A stretch of 32,694 nucleotides of DNA from a virus. The DNA is taken from the IMG/VR virus record IMGVR_UViG_3300026488_000042, positions 1 to 32,694 of that record; one strand, 5' to 3'. Positions within the stretch are counted from its first letter, which is position 1. Each line of letters starts with the position of its first letter. The notes under the pieces are model-generated. The model searched no databases. It saw nothing but the letters and a program-made list of their open reading frames with translations, and was not told the origin of the DNA. Below are positions 14,662 through 22,970 of this stretch, piece by piece. The position numbers and the translations under genes are program-made.

Positions 14662-16020
14662 ATCTCCTATCTTATTTATTCCTCTGTTTATCATGTCGTG
14701 TTTAGCAAATAATTCCCCTAAATCACTTCTAGGTATTTGATAACCCCATTTATTTATTTTAAAAGCTTGTATTGTATCTGCACTAATGATATAAATAAAA
14801 TCTTCAAAATTTGCAATTCTATAATAAATATATCCTGATATTTTATGCCCTACTGCTTCTATCCCTGTATCTTTATAGTTTATGTAATCTTTCGTATAAT
14901 ATATTTTACTTCCGTAACTTATTGAAAAAAAAGCCTCTTTGCTATCTTCTAGATATTCAGTTCCATAAGATGGAATACTAGCAATTGGGTAGTTGTGAAT
15001 ATTATGCTTTTCGTTAAAATGGATAAAAGAACTTCTTGCATTACTATCTAAATAATCAAACCTAACTTTAGCACTTGCATTAAAAAGAGAAGCATCGCCA
15101 TTTATTTTTTTAATAACTCCATTTTCTACATAATAAGTGTCTAACCCTGCCACAAAGTAATTATATGCGTATGCTGTTGCTCTATTCCCTGCTTCCAAAC
15201 GAGATGCTCTAAAATCACTTTCTATTACATTGCCACTATCTACATCTTGTAACGATGCTTTAGCATTCATGCCAACTATATAGATTCTATCATTATCCAT
15301 TATCATAAAATCTACTACTTCACCAATTGAAACTGTTAGTAATTCTGTAAATCCTGCATCGCTATACTCATAAATCTTTTCACCTGCTTTAAAAAAGTTT
15401 CTCTTTCCTATTGAATATACAAAATATGGAGTTCCGTAATCATCTACTGATACATCAAATAGTTTAGTTTTTTCAAGTCCTACAAATTTATAAAAAGTAT
15501 AAATATCCCCATCTGTGTTTTGTGAACTACTCCCATCGTCTGTCTTTTCAAAAACAACTAAAAACTTATTTATCCCATCATCATATCTTGATACATTTCT
15601 ATATAAACCTCGTTGAAGTTCTGTATCTCCTAAATACTCTATATCTTGCGGACACATTGCCTCTGATACTATAAGAGGCTTTTCTTGTCCTACATCTATT
15701 TTAATCGGTAAAACTGCATCCTCTAATGATTTATTTCTATCATAGACAATAGGATTATCATCTATCGCATTAACATTTGTTGCATCTGGCTCGTTGCTTG
15801 TTTCAAGTTTTTTTATGATGTCTGGGCTATCTGGTACATTTACATAACGCTCCTCGCCAGTTTGTGAGTTTTGTATCATCATGCTTATTGATGCCATATA
15901 AGTACCATTTATTAGCTCTTTAGCTAGTAAATCATCATCATAGTTTGGGTATGGGTATGGTATGCTTATTTGCTCTGCCATTGCTAAAACTCCTAAAATT
16001 AAAAGTAAAAAAGATTTCAT
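14659..16020 (-). CDS. Virion-region protein with Sec signal peptide, 453 aa
   Basis: The first 16 residues are a clear signal peptide: MK, a Leu-rich core (SFLLLILGVLAMA) and an AxA-type cleavage site before EQ. Phage virion proteins assembled in the cytoplasm normally lack one. The rest (NGTYMASISMMIQN; many FxVxxx and IYxxG strands such as DNDRIYIVGMNAKA, YAYNYFVAGLDTYYVENG) reads like repeated beta-strand blades, possibly a beta-propeller, but no family is recognised. AAGGAG precedes the start. Its place among tail genes suggests either an envelope-located function during infection or an exported receptor-masking protein. Confidence 0.75.
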   Translation of the reverse strand: MKSFLLLILGVLAMAEQISIPYPYPNYDDDLLAKELINGTYMASISMMIQNSQTGEERYVNVPDSPDIIKKLETSNEPDATNVNAIDDNPIVYDRNKSLEDAVLPIKIDVGQEKPLIVSEAMCPQDIEYLGDTELQRGLYRNVSRYDDGINKFLVVFEKTDDGSSSQNTDGDIYTFYKFVGLEKTKLFDVSVDDYGTPYFVYSIGKRNFFKAGEKIYEYSDAGFTELLTVSIGEVVDFMIMDNDRIYIVGMNAKASLQDVDSGNVIESDFRASRLEAGNRATAYAYNYFVAGLDTYYVENGVIKKINGDASLFNASAKVRFDYLDSNARSSFIHFNEKHNIHNYPIASIPSYGTEYLEDSKEAFFSISYGSKIYYTKDYINYKDTGIEAVGHKISGYIYYRIANFEDFIYIISADTIQAFKINKWGYQIPRSDLGELFAKHDMINRGINKIGD

Positions 16021-16051
16021 AACATACTCCTTAAAAATATGTTATATTATA
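16021..16051 (-). promoter_or_regulatory. Promoter -10 and RBS hairpin for the signal-peptide gene
   Basis: A perfect TATAAT lies at 16046-16051 on the minus strand. Downstream, AACATA (16038-16043 on the minus strand) and TATGTT (16021-16026) form a 6-bp stem just before the ATG, with AAGGAG displayed in the 11-nt loop. No 23-nt late element is present, so this promoter may be under different control. Confidence 0.45.
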
Positions 16052-16059
16052 CTACAATA

Positions 16060-17103
16060 TTATGCAAAATTCCTTATTGCCATTATGTAAATATCTATAC
16101 TATCAAATAGAACATCTACCATTACTATACTCTGTGAACTGTCTATTGTTTTATCTCCCATAGCATCAAAGGCTAGTGTTATATCGTGTCCGTTTGGTAT
16201 AAATTCAATAGTGTATAGCTTACCTAGTTCTATTTCATAATTACCGTCACCATCTTTTGAAATATCAAAGCTTAAATCATCATTTACATCTACATAAAAA
16301 TAGTTGCCTACTATCTCATTGAAATTCTTTGCTATGTTTCCACTTACTCCGTCTAATCCATCAAAGGGTTGTTCTGCTGTTCCCCCAGTTGGTGCATCTA
16401 TCATTACTATTGCATTTCCATCACTATTTACTGCTAGAACTTTATCTGCTGTGTATTCAGTCGGTGTATCTGCTAAGTCTAAAAATGAAGATACTCCATC
16501 TCCATTATCTCCTTTTTCTCCAACAAATTTAATCGCATCACTAAAAACACCGTCCCCTTGTTTAAAAGAGATGTAAATATCTCCGTCTTGATAATTATCG
16601 TGCCATTCTGTACCATCGCTTGAATATCTAAAAAAGATTGTTTCTGTATAACTTGTATCTGTTTCTCGCTCTGCAAAATAATCACGCATAATATCATCAA
16701 AGTTAGCATAAATCGCATCTGCATCACTTGCGTATGAACTGTAACCATTCCATAAAAAAGATAAAGCTTTATAAATTACTGCAAACGATAAACCCTCGTC
16801 AATATCTAAATTTCCGTCTGCTGTTGGCTCGTTTGGAACTCTTACAAATTCAGTAGTAGAGATTTTTTTAAATTCAGTTGCACTACTTGTATTGTTTTCC
16901 AACAATTTTAAAGGTATTGTGCTTAATGTAGCATCTCTTAATCCAAAGTATAAAGCCTCTAGTTTATTATCATCTGTTTTGTTTTCTAGTGGGTGTGTAA
17001 TATAATTATCTTCGCTATCTTTGCTATCTTCTGTGAGCTTATACACATCTATTGTATTTTTAATAATTGTGTTTATATATTCTAGTGCTTTTGATACTAA
17101 CAT
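16060..17103 (-). CDS. Appendage protein with connector-like N-terminus, 347 aa
   Basis: Residues about 45-140 look like a paralogue of the 140-aa protein encoded at 26054-26476. Both have LRD (55-57 against 36-38), IP (63-64 against 44-45), DIDE (100-103 against 93-96), A-[IV]-IY (108-111 against 101-104) and a YAxxAxxI helix. After about residue 155 comes a beta-rich part with WHDNYQDGDIYISF and a short collagen-like VGEKGDNGDG (194-203), a common hinge in tail fibres, then a C-terminal sandwich-like region. It probably docks an appendage by the same fold used at the head-tail interface. The gap to the next gene is 8 bp. Confidence 0.7.
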   Translation of the reverse strand: MLVSKALEYINTIIKNTIDVYKLTEDSKDSEDNYITHPLENKTDDNKLEALYFGLRDATLSTIPLKLLENNTSSATEFKKISTTEFVRVPNEPTADGNLDIDEGLSFAVIYKALSFLWNGYSSYASDADAIYANFDDIMRDYFAERETDTSYTETIFFRYSSDGTEWHDNYQDGDIYISFKQGDGVFSDAIKFVGEKGDNGDGVSSFLDLADTPTEYTADKVLAVNSDGNAIVMIDAPTGGTAEQPFDGLDGVSGNIAKNFNEIVGNYFYVDVNDDLSFDISKDGDGNYEIELGKLYTIEFIPNGHDITLAFDAMGDKTIDSSQSIVMVDVLFDSIDIYIMAIRNFA

Positions 17104-17111
17104 TTTATTCC

Positions 17112-17837
17112 CTATGCTTTATAGATTTTAGCTATTTTGATATTTGTAAGATTTTTATTATCTTCTATCTCTTTGTTTAGTTCGCCTGCTTTTTGAATAG
17201 CTTTAAGCTGTGCTAGTTTATATTGTACTTCTGTTGCTGATACTCTTACTTGTTGTCTAGTTAAGCCTATTTTTGCTCTTTCTGAATCTGTTTGAGCCTG
17301 CATTAAAGGTATTTTTTCCGCTTCTATACCTATCTGTTGCTCTTTGAGTGAAATGTCTTTATCTGCTATCTCTAGTTGTTTTGTTTCTGTCTCTATTTGT
17401 TTTGATTTAAACTCTATATTTTTTTGTATCTCTTGGATTTGAGTTGGCATAAGCGTTTCAATTTCTGCTTTTGCTTTTGCCACGTTTACCGCACTATTAT
17501 TCAAGTTTGCTTTATCGTCATTTTGCATACTGATAACTTTTTGCACGCTCTCGTTTGTTTTGTTTATTGTTTCTTGCTGTATTTCTGCTATTTGAGCATC
17601 TTGTAATGGTGCTTGTCCTGCAACCATGATAGCTTGAACAGTTACATTTGTAATAGTGTTCGTAAAAAAATCTGATATTCTTTTAGCTTTTTCATCATCA
17701 CTTATTGATGTATGCTCTGATAAAAATTCCCCTAAATCTGTTTTAGCTTTATATAATATTGATGTTTCGTTTCCGTCTGCATCTTTTTCAAAGGCTACTG
17801 TATTTAAAATCTCATTGAGGGTTTCTTTTACACTCAT
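17112..17837 (-). CDS. Long coiled-coil virion-region protein, 241 aa
   Basis: Residues 1-70 form a small helical start. Residues about 85-235 are almost continuously helical and rich in Gln, Glu, Lys, Ile and Ala (QTDSERAKIGLTRQQVR, EIEDNKNLTNIKIAKIYKA), with heptad-like patterning. No family is assigned. Similar QxxSExAKIxL proteins occur near tail-fibre genes in phages of this kind, which I recall only loosely. A role as a fibre-assembly adaptor, chaperone or internal rod is possible. It starts one base after the 202-aa gene stop, so the pair is probably co-translated. Confidence 0.65.
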   Translation of the reverse strand: MSVKETLNEILNTVAFEKDADGNETSILYKAKTDLGEFLSEHTSISDDEKAKRISDFFTNTITNVTVQAIMVAGQAPLQDAQIAEIQQETINKTNESVQKVISMQNDDKANLNNSAVNVAKAKAEIETLMPTQIQEIQKNIEFKSKQIETETKQLEIADKDISLKEQQIGIEAEKIPLMQAQTDSERAKIGLTRQQVRVSATEVQYKLAQLKAIQKAGELNKEIEDNKNLTNIKIAKIYKA

Positions 17838-17838
17838 C

Positions 17839-18447
17839 TTAATACTCCGTTATATTTGTGTCTGCTAGTGTTGCATTTAATGTTATGTCTTGTAAAGTAA
17901 CATCACCTAAAGACACATCACCTAAAGTTGCATCAAGTGTTATATCATCAAGTGAAATATCTTGTAAAATACCATCGCCTAAAGTTACATCATAATTCAT
18001 TTTAGCCATTAAATCTTTCACTATAAACCTTTTTTTTAGTGTTTCTATTACTGTAATATCACTATTAATTTCACAATAATAAAAACCATCAATTATGTTT
18101 ATAAAATTATCACTCTTTGTTTCTATCCCATCTTCATTAAAAAGTTTATATGGAACTGTGTAATTTTCTTTGTATCCTATTAAAAAATGTAAAGTTGGAT
18201 TTCCTATTTTCTTAACAAGTATTGATTTATTATTTATTTTAGCTAATAAGTAACCATTAAAATAAGGTGCTTTTGATAATGCTTTATAAAACACTCCGCT
18301 TTGTTCGATTGTATAATCCAACACCTCTGTTTCGTGAGATGCTGAATTAAAAGCATAGAGTGATATAGTAGGCTCTTTATCCGTTTGGATTAAAACACTA
18401 AATTCAAGTCCTCTAGTGAGGTTTGTCGTATCAACTCTTACTATCAT
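17839..18447 (-). CDS. Appendage protein with pentapeptide-like tail, 202 aa
   Basis: Residues 1-150 are beta-rich with a baseplate-like start (MIVRVDTTNLTRGLEF) and a possible Ig-like fold (GYLLAKINNKSILVKK). The last 47 residues consist of Leu-anchored pentads (LGDGI, LQDIS, LDDIT...). They form two 19-residue units, 156-174 and 175-193, both with the 5-5-5-4 Leu spacing and ending LDAT or LNAT, then a partial third. This looks like a short beta-helix or pentapeptide-like extension. It probably binds a neighbouring fibre. No family is recognised. Confidence 0.65.
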   Translation of the reverse strand: MIVRVDTTNLTRGLEFSVLIQTDKEPTISLYAFNSASHETEVLDYTIEQSGVFYKALSKAPYFNGYLLAKINNKSILVKKIGNPTLHFLIGYKENYTVPYKLFNEDGIETKSDNFINIIDGFYYCEINSDITVIETLKKRFIVKDLMAKMNYDVTLGDGILQDISLDDITLDATLGDVSLGDVTLQDITLNATLADTNITEY

Positions 18448-18456
18448 TGCATATTC

Positions 18457-19023
18457 TTAGTATGCTACTGCTACATCGCTATAAACTGGTGCATCTGGGT
18501 CGATAACTTGCTCTACTGTACTATCAATAGCTCTTATTCTATCTTCAACGATAATACCGTGTTCTGGTGCTTTAATCGTTACAAGATATTCTCCCTCTGC
18601 TGCAATAGCAAATTCTGGTGTAGAATATACGCCCGTGTTTCCAACTTGTGTGAGTGTATCTCCATCTGCTAGTGATGCTCTTAGTTTTGTTCTAAGATAA
18701 AGTTTTGTATCTGTTGCTTTTGTAACAAAAACATATTTACCACTTGTGTACTCGATTGAATCTCCGCTTACAACATTGTGTCCACTAGCTACTTTGATAT
18801 AAGATGCTCCATAAGAGACGCCACCATCTACTGTTGCTGTGTGTGCATCATCTGAATTGATAGCCTCTACGATTTCACTTAGTCCACCGCTTACTGCTGT
18901 AACATTTGTAAGGTCGTTTGTTGGTGCATATTCTATTGTAAAATCACCTGAAACTGCACCTAAAAGTGTAGCTTTTGTAGAAACTACTACATCGAAATTT
19001 TGCCCTATTTCGTAAGTCTTCAT
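18457..19023 (-). CDS. Beta-rich virion protein, 188 aa
   Basis: No family is recognised. The protein starts MKTYEIGQNFDVVVSTKATL and is rich in Val, Thr, Gly, Ala and Asp, without Cys. Alternating hydrophobic strands (YIKVASGHNVVSGDSIEY, EGEYLVTIKAPEHGIIVED) suggest an all-beta or Ig-like decoration or fibre-base protein. The ATG follows AAGGAG in the conserved AATCAATACAAAAGG leader with a hairpin upstream, perhaps a sign of high expression. It lies between the 491-aa fibre-like gene and the 202-aa appendage gene. Confidence 0.65.
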   Translation of the reverse strand: MKTYEIGQNFDVVVSTKATLLGAVSGDFTIEYAPTNDLTNVTAVSGGLSEIVEAINSDDAHTATVDGGVSYGASYIKVASGHNVVSGDSIEYTSGKYVFVTKATDTKLYLRTKLRASLADGDTLTQVGNTGVYSTPEFAIAAEGEYLVTIKAPEHGIIVEDRIRAIDSTVEQVIDPDAPVYSDVAVAY

Positions 19024-19029
19024 AACTTA

Positions 19030-19070
19030 CTCCTTTTGTATTGATTATTTATACCGCCCTATTGAGGGCG
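19030..19070 (-). promoter_or_regulatory. Hairpin plus leader motif before the 188-aa gene
   Basis: On the minus strand, CGCCCT-CAAT-AGGGCG (19055-19070) is a GC-rich 6-bp stem. ATCAATACAAAAGGAG (19030-19045) follows and holds the ribosome binding site. There is no U-tract in the direction of transcription, so it reads as a 5' leader or processing structure. Confidence 0.55.
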
Positions 19071-19076
19071 ATATTT

Positions 19077-20552
19077 TTAAAATCTAAATAAATAGTCGTC
19101 TGTGTCGTGACTTGTTTCTGGTGTAGAAAAGTTCTTTTTACTTGAATTAAATGCAATAAACTTTCCACCTTGATTAACTGTATATACAGCATTAAAACCG
19201 TTCCCATCAGTATTTTGTAAAACTTGCTTTTCTAATGTACTTCCTGAAACTTTGTAATATTCACCGTTTGTATCTGTAACTAGAATAGAAACACCTGTAC
19301 CAACATTCATACATACTGACTGTTTAAAACATAGTGAATTGCTAGTAGTGTTTGAATTTTCACCACTTCCTGCCCATCCGCAATTTGGTAAACTTTGATT
19401 ATCGTACCATGAAGTATAAGCATCTTTCCAACTATCTTGAACACCTGCTTTTGAAAATACACTTAATGCTTCTTTCTTAGCTAATTCTGTTTCTGTTCCT
19501 GCTTTTCCTAGCATCAAACCTTGAGGATGGCTTTGTGAAAATAACCCTAGTGATATAATATTGTTTGCTATAACATTTCCATCGTATAACAATTCTTTAT
19601 CTCTATTAATAGAGTAAGCTCCAACACTTCTAACAATTTTTGAAACACCGTTATCTAGTTTTATTTCAATTATTCCACCATTTCCATTCGGCATAATATC
19701 TACTACATCATTTTCACCAATTGCTACTGCTTTTCCGTCATCTGTTAAAATAGCTTTCTCTATAACACCAACTTTTGCTTGTTTTAACATTTGCCCCGAT
19801 GCTACTCTAATTACACCATTTGTTATAGTTCTATGAGTAAAATAGTTTCCGCTAGAATATGGTGCATATACTTCAACTGCATGGTTATAAATATTTCTAC
19901 AAATAAAAGTATTGTTATCACTTTTTACTGTAAACTCTGTTATATCAGGGTCTGATACATTTTTACCCATATTAAAACGTGTATTTATACTTGCTCCATT
20001 TTGAACGATATTTACATATCCCTCTAAATCAAGATAAGCATATCCATAATGATAAGTAAATAATTGTACTGCATTAATAAGTATATTATGAGGTACTGCA
20101 CCAGTAAATAACGATATACCTTGTGAGTTTAAAGTTCTTCCACCATGAGAAGCTACATTTTTTATCCCTGTTGCTTGATATTCTCCATTAGTATAGCCGT
20201 CTATCTTGAAGCCATTTAATTTAGGCATCGTTACTTCTGTTGTTTTTCCGTCTGCATCTGTGAAACTTTCGTCTACTGTTTCAACACTTCTAAAGAGTTT
20301 TACACATCTTTTAGGAACTGGTGTTATTTGATATGCGTGTTTTTCTTTACTATCTGACCCTATCACTCTTTTTATAGTGTCTGGTGGGTTTTTAGGGTCA
20401 AAGGTAAAAGTAGCATCACCTAACCCTATTTTAACTTTAGAACAATCTGAATTATTAACAGTTGGATAAATTGTTACTTTACCATTACTTACACTTGCTC
20501 TGTAACCACAGCCTGCTGATACACTAGGCTCATTGTGAATTGCTCTACTCAT
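19077..20552 (-). CDS. Fibre- or spike-like protein, 491 aa
   Basis: No family is recognised. The first about 90 residues are a compact Cys-containing start (HNEPSVSAGCGYRAS). Residues 150-330 are rich in short beta strands with N, G and D turns (NGVIRVASGQML, NGNGGIIEIKLDNG), compatible with a beta-helix or beta-sandwich spike. The C-terminus (NCGWAGSGENSNTT, SVCMNVGTGVSILVTD, GGKFIAFNSSKKN) could be a receptor-binding tip. The Shine-Dalgarno AGGAGG is embedded in the last codons of the 802-aa gene, three bases before the start region, so the two are translationally linked. It is probably a tail appendage, by context. Confidence 0.65.
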   Translation of the reverse strand: MSRAIHNEPSVSAGCGYRASVSNGKVTIYPTVNNSDCSKVKIGLGDATFTFDPKNPPDTIKRVIGSDSKEKHAYQITPVPKRCVKLFRSVETVDESFTDADGKTTEVTMPKLNGFKIDGYTNGEYQATGIKNVASHGGRTLNSQGISLFTGAVPHNILINAVQLFTYHYGYAYLDLEGYVNIVQNGASINTRFNMGKNVSDPDITEFTVKSDNNTFICRNIYNHAVEVYAPYSSGNYFTHRTITNGVIRVASGQMLKQAKVGVIEKAILTDDGKAVAIGENDVVDIMPNGNGGIIEIKLDNGVSKIVRSVGAYSINRDKELLYDGNVIANNIISLGLFSQSHPQGLMLGKAGTETELAKKEALSVFSKAGVQDSWKDAYTSWYDNQSLPNCGWAGSGENSNTTSNSLCFKQSVCMNVGTGVSILVTDTNGEYYKVSGSTLEKQVLQNTDGNGFNAVYTVNQGGKFIAFNSSKKNFSTPETSHDTDDYLFRF

Positions 20553-20554
20553 AA

Positions 20555-22963
20555 CTAATTTCCTCCTGTTGGTATTAAAACTTTTTTATCGCCTATTGTA
20601 AAGAATTTAGCATCAATATCACTTCCATTACTCCATGTAATGTCTATACTTCCATCTTCATTTTTTGAAATATCGTATGTTACTTTTTTAGGCTCTAAAT
20701 CTGGGTCTGGTGTAGGAAAATCTGGCTCTCCAACAACTTCTATAACATTTTTATCATCATTCCATCTAGTTTCAATAATTTTTACATTATCAACAACTTT
20801 TTCGTATGATAATTCACCATCAACATAAAATAATCTATAAGATAAAGATACATTTTCGCTATCAAGTGCATCATCTGTAATTACATTATCAAAAACATAA
20901 AATACTGTTTTGCCATCAATCTTATCGCATTTTTTACTGTTAATATAAAAATCCATACTACTATGAGAATACATTACATCATCTGTATAAGCAGACCCTA
21001 GTGTAGTTCCGATTCTATAAAAATTTTCAGTTAAACAGTCGAAACACGGTTGTTGTTCTATTTTATCTCCTGTTACATCTAATAAACTAACATAACATTC
21101 TCCATTAGATAAAAGCTTAGAGACAACATCAAGACCTCCTAAAGATATATTGTTAATACCATAAGAATTAATATCGGTGCTAATTTCACCATGCAGCATA
21201 CTAGATACATCTACAATACATCTATCTCTTTTCGTCATAAGAAAATTAGTTAAATCACCACCATATCCTTTATATTTTTTATTATATGTTAAATGGTATG
21301 GTATTTCTTTTCCGTTTTCATCTTTTTCAAAAACATAAGAATTTACTTTAGTGTTAATTTCTATATCTCTTGTTGCTTTCGCTCCGAATATTTTTTCATC
21401 AGATGTATATTTTATAACTTCAAAATTCATCACTTCTATTGTCTCATTAACATTAGAATTGTTAAGGAATCCACTAAAAAATATTGGCATTTCGTGATTA
21501 ATTACTTTTACATCTAATACATCTAAAATCTCTTCTAGTGGTGTATCTTCTTCTATCACCAATGTTCTTGTAAAACTTTCGTTTTTAATATAATGACAAT
21601 ATCTTGTAACTACTTCTCTAAAACCCTCTGGAATTGTTTTTTTTAAAAAACCTGTATGATTTATACTGTGGGCTTTATCATAGATTAATTTCTTTCCTTT
21701 TAAGTCTGTTAGTGTTTTTAGATAATCTAAATTTTGGAAAAAGTATTCACTATCTCCTACAATTATTTCATCACTTAAATAAGTGTTTAAGTAACTTTCA
21801 TCATGGTTAAACCAACCGCCACTAGGGTTTGAGCCATAAGAGCCTGCTATAAAAGTTATATTACTAGAATTATCTATAAAGCTACTATATGGCATGAAAT
21901 CATTTACATATCCATCAAATTCGTTAGCAAATTTATAAAAGCTATTTATTACATTTCCGTCTTCATCTTCAACGTCCCATTTAATCATATCATCTTTAAA
22001 AACACTATAAAATGCTTTCTTTAAAAAATCAAATTCTTCTAGGCTAATTTCGTGATTAACAATAGAATATGTAATAACTATTTCGTTATCTTTTACCACT
22101 ATATGAGCAAATAATTCAGATGAAAATCTTTCGTCTTTATTTTTTAAAACAATGTCAATAGAGCTTAAATTATTGATATATTTTAATGATAATATAGCTT
22201 TAACTATCGACTGTGTATCTGGTTTTGAGACAATTCTTATCCCATCTTCACAAGAAAAAGCATCCAAATAGCTTGGTAAAAAATACAAATTTGTATTATT
22301 GTTAAAGTTAATTCTCAATGATGTTTTTGTGTTTTTGTCTCTTCTTAGGATTGAGTTTTTTATAATAAACAATTCTTCTGAACTTCTAATGCTTGTTGAA
22401 ATACTGGCATGGTTACTATCATTAAAATAACTATATGCAATATAAACTTCATTAGCATCAAAATAAAACCATGTAGTATTGTTAAATTTTTTTGAATCTT
22501 CTTCAATTTTATTAATAAGCAAATTTAATTCTAATTCTGATAAATTATCTAAACTAAAATTATAATGAATATAATGTACTTCTTTAATAGCATCTTCATC
22601 TGGATAATCGCATCCATAAGAACTATACATATTCAAAAAATATAAAGCTCTATCCCTTTCAATAAAAGGCTTATCATAAGTAGCATCATATTTGCACTCA
22701 TAGCTTTCTTTGTTGTTAAATGTAGCTAATTCATCTGTTATTGTATGTACTTTTAAAGTTTTATCTTTACAAATACCATTTATAAACAATTTCCCATCTT
22801 CAATAGAAAAAGAATAAATGTTACCATTAATAACGACGCCTGCTTTACCGTCGCTATTAAACTCACATTCTTTTTCAGTTTCAGTTTCTATACTGCTACT
22901 TTCAATTTTATTTTCATCTTCACTACCACTATTTCCACCAATTTTAAGTTTAATCTTTTTCAT
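20555..22963 (-). CDS. Large appendage protein, 802 aa
   Basis: Unrecognised. The start is Lys-rich (MKKIKLKIGG), followed by an acidic Ser/Glu linker to about residue 35. The body has many Tyr, Asn and Asp residues and strand-turn patterns (YECKYDATYDKPFIERDR). A run of Leu-rich helix-strand segments near 110-350 (LSELELNLLINKIEEDSKKF) is weakly repetitive. The C-terminus has a Pro-rich spacer (FPTPDPDLEPK) followed by a short Ig-like or fibronectin-like end domain (DGSIDITWSNGSD). The length and place between two other large proteins suit a tail spike or receptor-binding protein. Its MKK start resembles the MKKK of the upstream 469-aa protein. Confidence 0.65.
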   Translation of the reverse strand: MKKIKLKIGGNSGSEDENKIESSSIETETEKECEFNSDGKAGVVINGNIYSFSIEDGKLFINGICKDKTLKVHTITDELATFNNKESYECKYDATYDKPFIERDRALYFLNMYSSYGCDYPDEDAIKEVHYIHYNFSLDNLSELELNLLINKIEEDSKKFNNTTWFYFDANEVYIAYSYFNDSNHASISTSIRSSEELFIIKNSILRRDKNTKTSLRINFNNNTNLYFLPSYLDAFSCEDGIRIVSKPDTQSIVKAILSLKYINNLSSIDIVLKNKDERFSSELFAHIVVKDNEIVITYSIVNHEISLEEFDFLKKAFYSVFKDDMIKWDVEDEDGNVINSFYKFANEFDGYVNDFMPYSSFIDNSSNITFIAGSYGSNPSGGWFNHDESYLNTYLSDEIIVGDSEYFFQNLDYLKTLTDLKGKKLIYDKAHSINHTGFLKKTIPEGFREVVTRYCHYIKNESFTRTLVIEEDTPLEEILDVLDVKVINHEMPIFFSGFLNNSNVNETIEVMNFEVIKYTSDEKIFGAKATRDIEINTKVNSYVFEKDENGKEIPYHLTYNKKYKGYGGDLTNFLMTKRDRCIVDVSSMLHGEISTDINSYGINNISLGGLDVVSKLLSNGECYVSLLDVTGDKIEQQPCFDCLTENFYRIGTTLGSAYTDDVMYSHSSMDFYINSKKCDKIDGKTVFYVFDNVITDDALDSENVSLSYRLFYVDGELSYEKVVDNVKIIETRWNDDKNVIEVVGEPDFPTPDPDLEPKKVTYDISKNEDGSIDITWSNGSDIDAKFFTIGDKKVLIPTGGN

Positions 22964-22970
22964 AATAAAC

